DNA of 40,251 nt from Nitrospira sp. Lineage in GTDB: Bacteria > Nitrospirota > Nitrospiria > Nitrospirales > Nitrospiraceae. Location of the stretch: the NCBI GenBank assembly GCA_025936075.1, contig JAICUC010000003.1, positions 1-40,251 of the forward strand. The letters are read 5' to 3'. The notes beneath the pieces were generated by a model. It made no database searches and had not been told where the DNA came from. It saw only the letters and a program-made list of their open reading frames with translations. Position numbers and translations under genes: made by a program. Shown here one piece after another: positions 38,843 through 40,251 of this stretch (positions within the stretch are counted from its first letter, which is position 1; each line of letters begins with the position of its first letter).

Positions 38843-39361
38843 ATGATGCTGCTCATCGTCCTCGCTTCACCTGTCATGGCAGAAGAACCGACCGCGTGTT
38901 CCTTACTGACCTCCGGCGAGATTGAGGCCGTGACAGGAGGCACAGTGAGTGCGACGGAACCGATGCAGCTTGATGACATTCCGAGCGACCATAACAGGAC
39001 CGTGACAGTGGTCGGATGTCTGTGGGGTCTCGCACATCAGACGGGACAACTCAGCCTTACGTGGTTCCGAGGGCCCCTGACGGATGCGGAGATCGGGCAG
39101 TTGCTGACAGTGAGCAGGAACAGTATGGGAATAGATAACATGAAGAGCGCCAACTATCGGGAGATTTCGAAGGAGTTTCCCAATGCCTGGTGCTCGACCT
39201 TTAGCCCTCCGTCATCCGACAAGCTTGGCCAACTGCTGTCAGCCTGTACTGGGGTAGTGAAGAGACATGGCCTGTCGATTGCATTTGGAAGTCCTTCCAA
39301 ATTATTGACCATCGATCAGGCAAAACTCCTCTTAGATAAGGCGAGTGAACGCGCACGGTAA
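38843..39361 (+). CDS. Secreted hypothetical protein, DUF3558-like Cys pattern
   Basis: MMLLIVLASPVMAEEPTACSLLTSGEIEAVTGG...VGCLWG...WCSTF...ACTGVV. Signal peptide appears shortened. Confidence 0.6.
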   Translation: MMLLIVLASPVMAEEPTACSLLTSGEIEAVTGGTVSATEPMQLDDIPSDHNRTVTVVGCLWGLAHQTGQLSLTWFRGPLTDAEIGQLLTVSRNSMGIDNMKSANYREISKEFPNAWCSTFSPPSSDKLGQLLSACTGVVKRHGLSIAFGSPSKLLTIDQAKLLLDKASERAR

Positions 39362-39646
39362 TGGCATCACCGGTCGTCACTTAGATGTGTGTCGGTAGAA
39401 GCGTCGCCGAGTGAATCAGCCCCTAGGAACCTCTGCTTGTAGCGCCTGCTGGGCTGTGCCCTGAGTAAGGAGCCGAAGTGTTGAGTCCTCGGACAGGTTC
39501 ATATCGAAGTGATAACTGAAGCTGTTTCACCTTCCTTGGCTATTCAGCCGGCACACTGTCTTTGAACCGGCACACCCTCCCCCGTCATTGGTTTAGGTTC
39601 CATATTCGAGTTGTGTCATCTGGACACAAAGGGAAGGCATCGTAGC

Positions 39647-39907
39647 TTACGGGCAGGGATGGGGTGATAACGGTTCCCAGGGATCAATGAGTTTTTTAGC
39701 CTTTCGCAGCGCAGCCGACTCTGCCTCTTGTTGCGTGGTAAAAAGGCCGTCGGGATAGTTCGATAGATAGGCCGTGTCTGTGAGCGAGAATTCAATGTAG
39801 ACATATCGACAACGCCAGGTCCCTTCAGGGGCTTCGCTGACGAGCAGCGAGATCGTGCTTCCCTTATACTCATGCGTGGAGGAAGGATTGGGAATACAAC
39901 GATGCAT
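39647..39907 (-). CDS. Small hypothetical protein
   Basis: YKGSTISLLVSEAPEGTWRCRYVYIEF...GLFTTQQEAESAALRKAKKLID; conserved-domain-like text. Confidence 0.5.
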   Translation of the reverse strand: MHRCIPNPSSTHEYKGSTISLLVSEAPEGTWRCRYVYIEFSLTDTAYLSNYPDGLFTTQQEAESAALRKAKKLIDPWEPLSPHPCP

Positions 39908-40139
39908 ATCTGGACCTACGTCTACGTCAGTAAACGACCATCATGCCACGTCGTCCCAAAGGTCCTGGTGATGCCTGGGAGCGTGCCCGGGGGAATCGGC
40001 GTGGTGGATCGCACATGCTGTGACGGTAAAGACGAGGACCAGGATGGAACTCTTCAAAAGACTGAAAATGGGAAACATGACCAGCTCCCTTCGCTATCAG
40101 CGTAGGCGTTACGAGAAAGCGTGCCATCTAGTAGAACGC

Positions 40140-40250
40140 CTAGTACATGGCTCTGCCGGTCTTGATGGTCGTCTGAAACCACGGGATACGGCTGGTATCG
40201 GGGAGGGGCTGAGCGGTCTTTTTGTTGATGCTCCTGAAACCGGCTGGCTT
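40140..40250 (-). CDS. PLPDTSRIPWF family small protein, copy B (5' end beyond the window)
   Basis: Minus-strand frame KPAGFRSINKKTAQPLPDTSRIPWFQTTIKTGRAMY*, matching copy A. Confidence 0.5.
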   Translation of the reverse strand, partial: KPAGFRSINKKTAQPLPDTSRIPWFQTTIKTGRAMY

Positions 40251-40251
40251 A

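Noticed and set aside
40043-40251. Plus-strand open frame MELFKRLKMGNMTSSLRYQRRRYEKACHLVERLVHGSAGLDG... to the window edge
   Set aside because: Equivalent frame in copy A at 37.5 kb lacks a start and is less conserved than the minus frame; left undecided rather than called.
1-40251. CRISPR arrays, rRNA, intact tRNA, transposases or integrases
   Set aside because: Visual scan found no regularly spaced repeats, rRNA-like sequence, complete tRNA cloverleaf or recombinase motifs.

Overview
The window looks like a chromosomal segment from a Nitrospirota/Nitrospira-like bacterium; that assignment is inferred from gene content and style only. Left to right it contains: an ABC transporter pair (YbbA/LolD-like ATPase plus FtsX-like permease); a PilZ protein; a lone secreted protein with a structured leader; a minus-strand block (M1 aminopeptidase, rpiA, glk, pgl, pgi); an envelope cassette of three L,D-transpeptidase-fold proteins plus a coiled-coil lipoprotein; the conserved rpmH-rnpA-yidD-yidC-mnmE-mnmG-rsmG-parA-parB block with two perfect 16-bp parS palindromes; tandem bactofilins; mnmA; two TatA/B proteins; a porin; a ThrH-like HAD phosphatase; an EVE-domain protein; a mini HExxH protein; a PSP1/RicT protein followed by a frameshifted gene relic; a YihY/BrkB membrane protein; a cytochrome P450; and a gene-sparse accessory tail (36.1-40.25 kb) with small proteins, tRNA-like fragments, a MarR regulator and a duplicated small-protein family. 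The best leads are: parS sites sitting on the apparent starts of rsmG and parA; the graded LDT cassette (canonical, variant and catalytically empty members); the parABS-bactofilin neighbourhood; the small PLPDTSRIPWF protein family with a leaderless-type promoter; and the decayed DUF1264-like gene. No CRISPR, rRNA, intact tRNA or transposase was found. All family calls come from reading motifs, with no database search.
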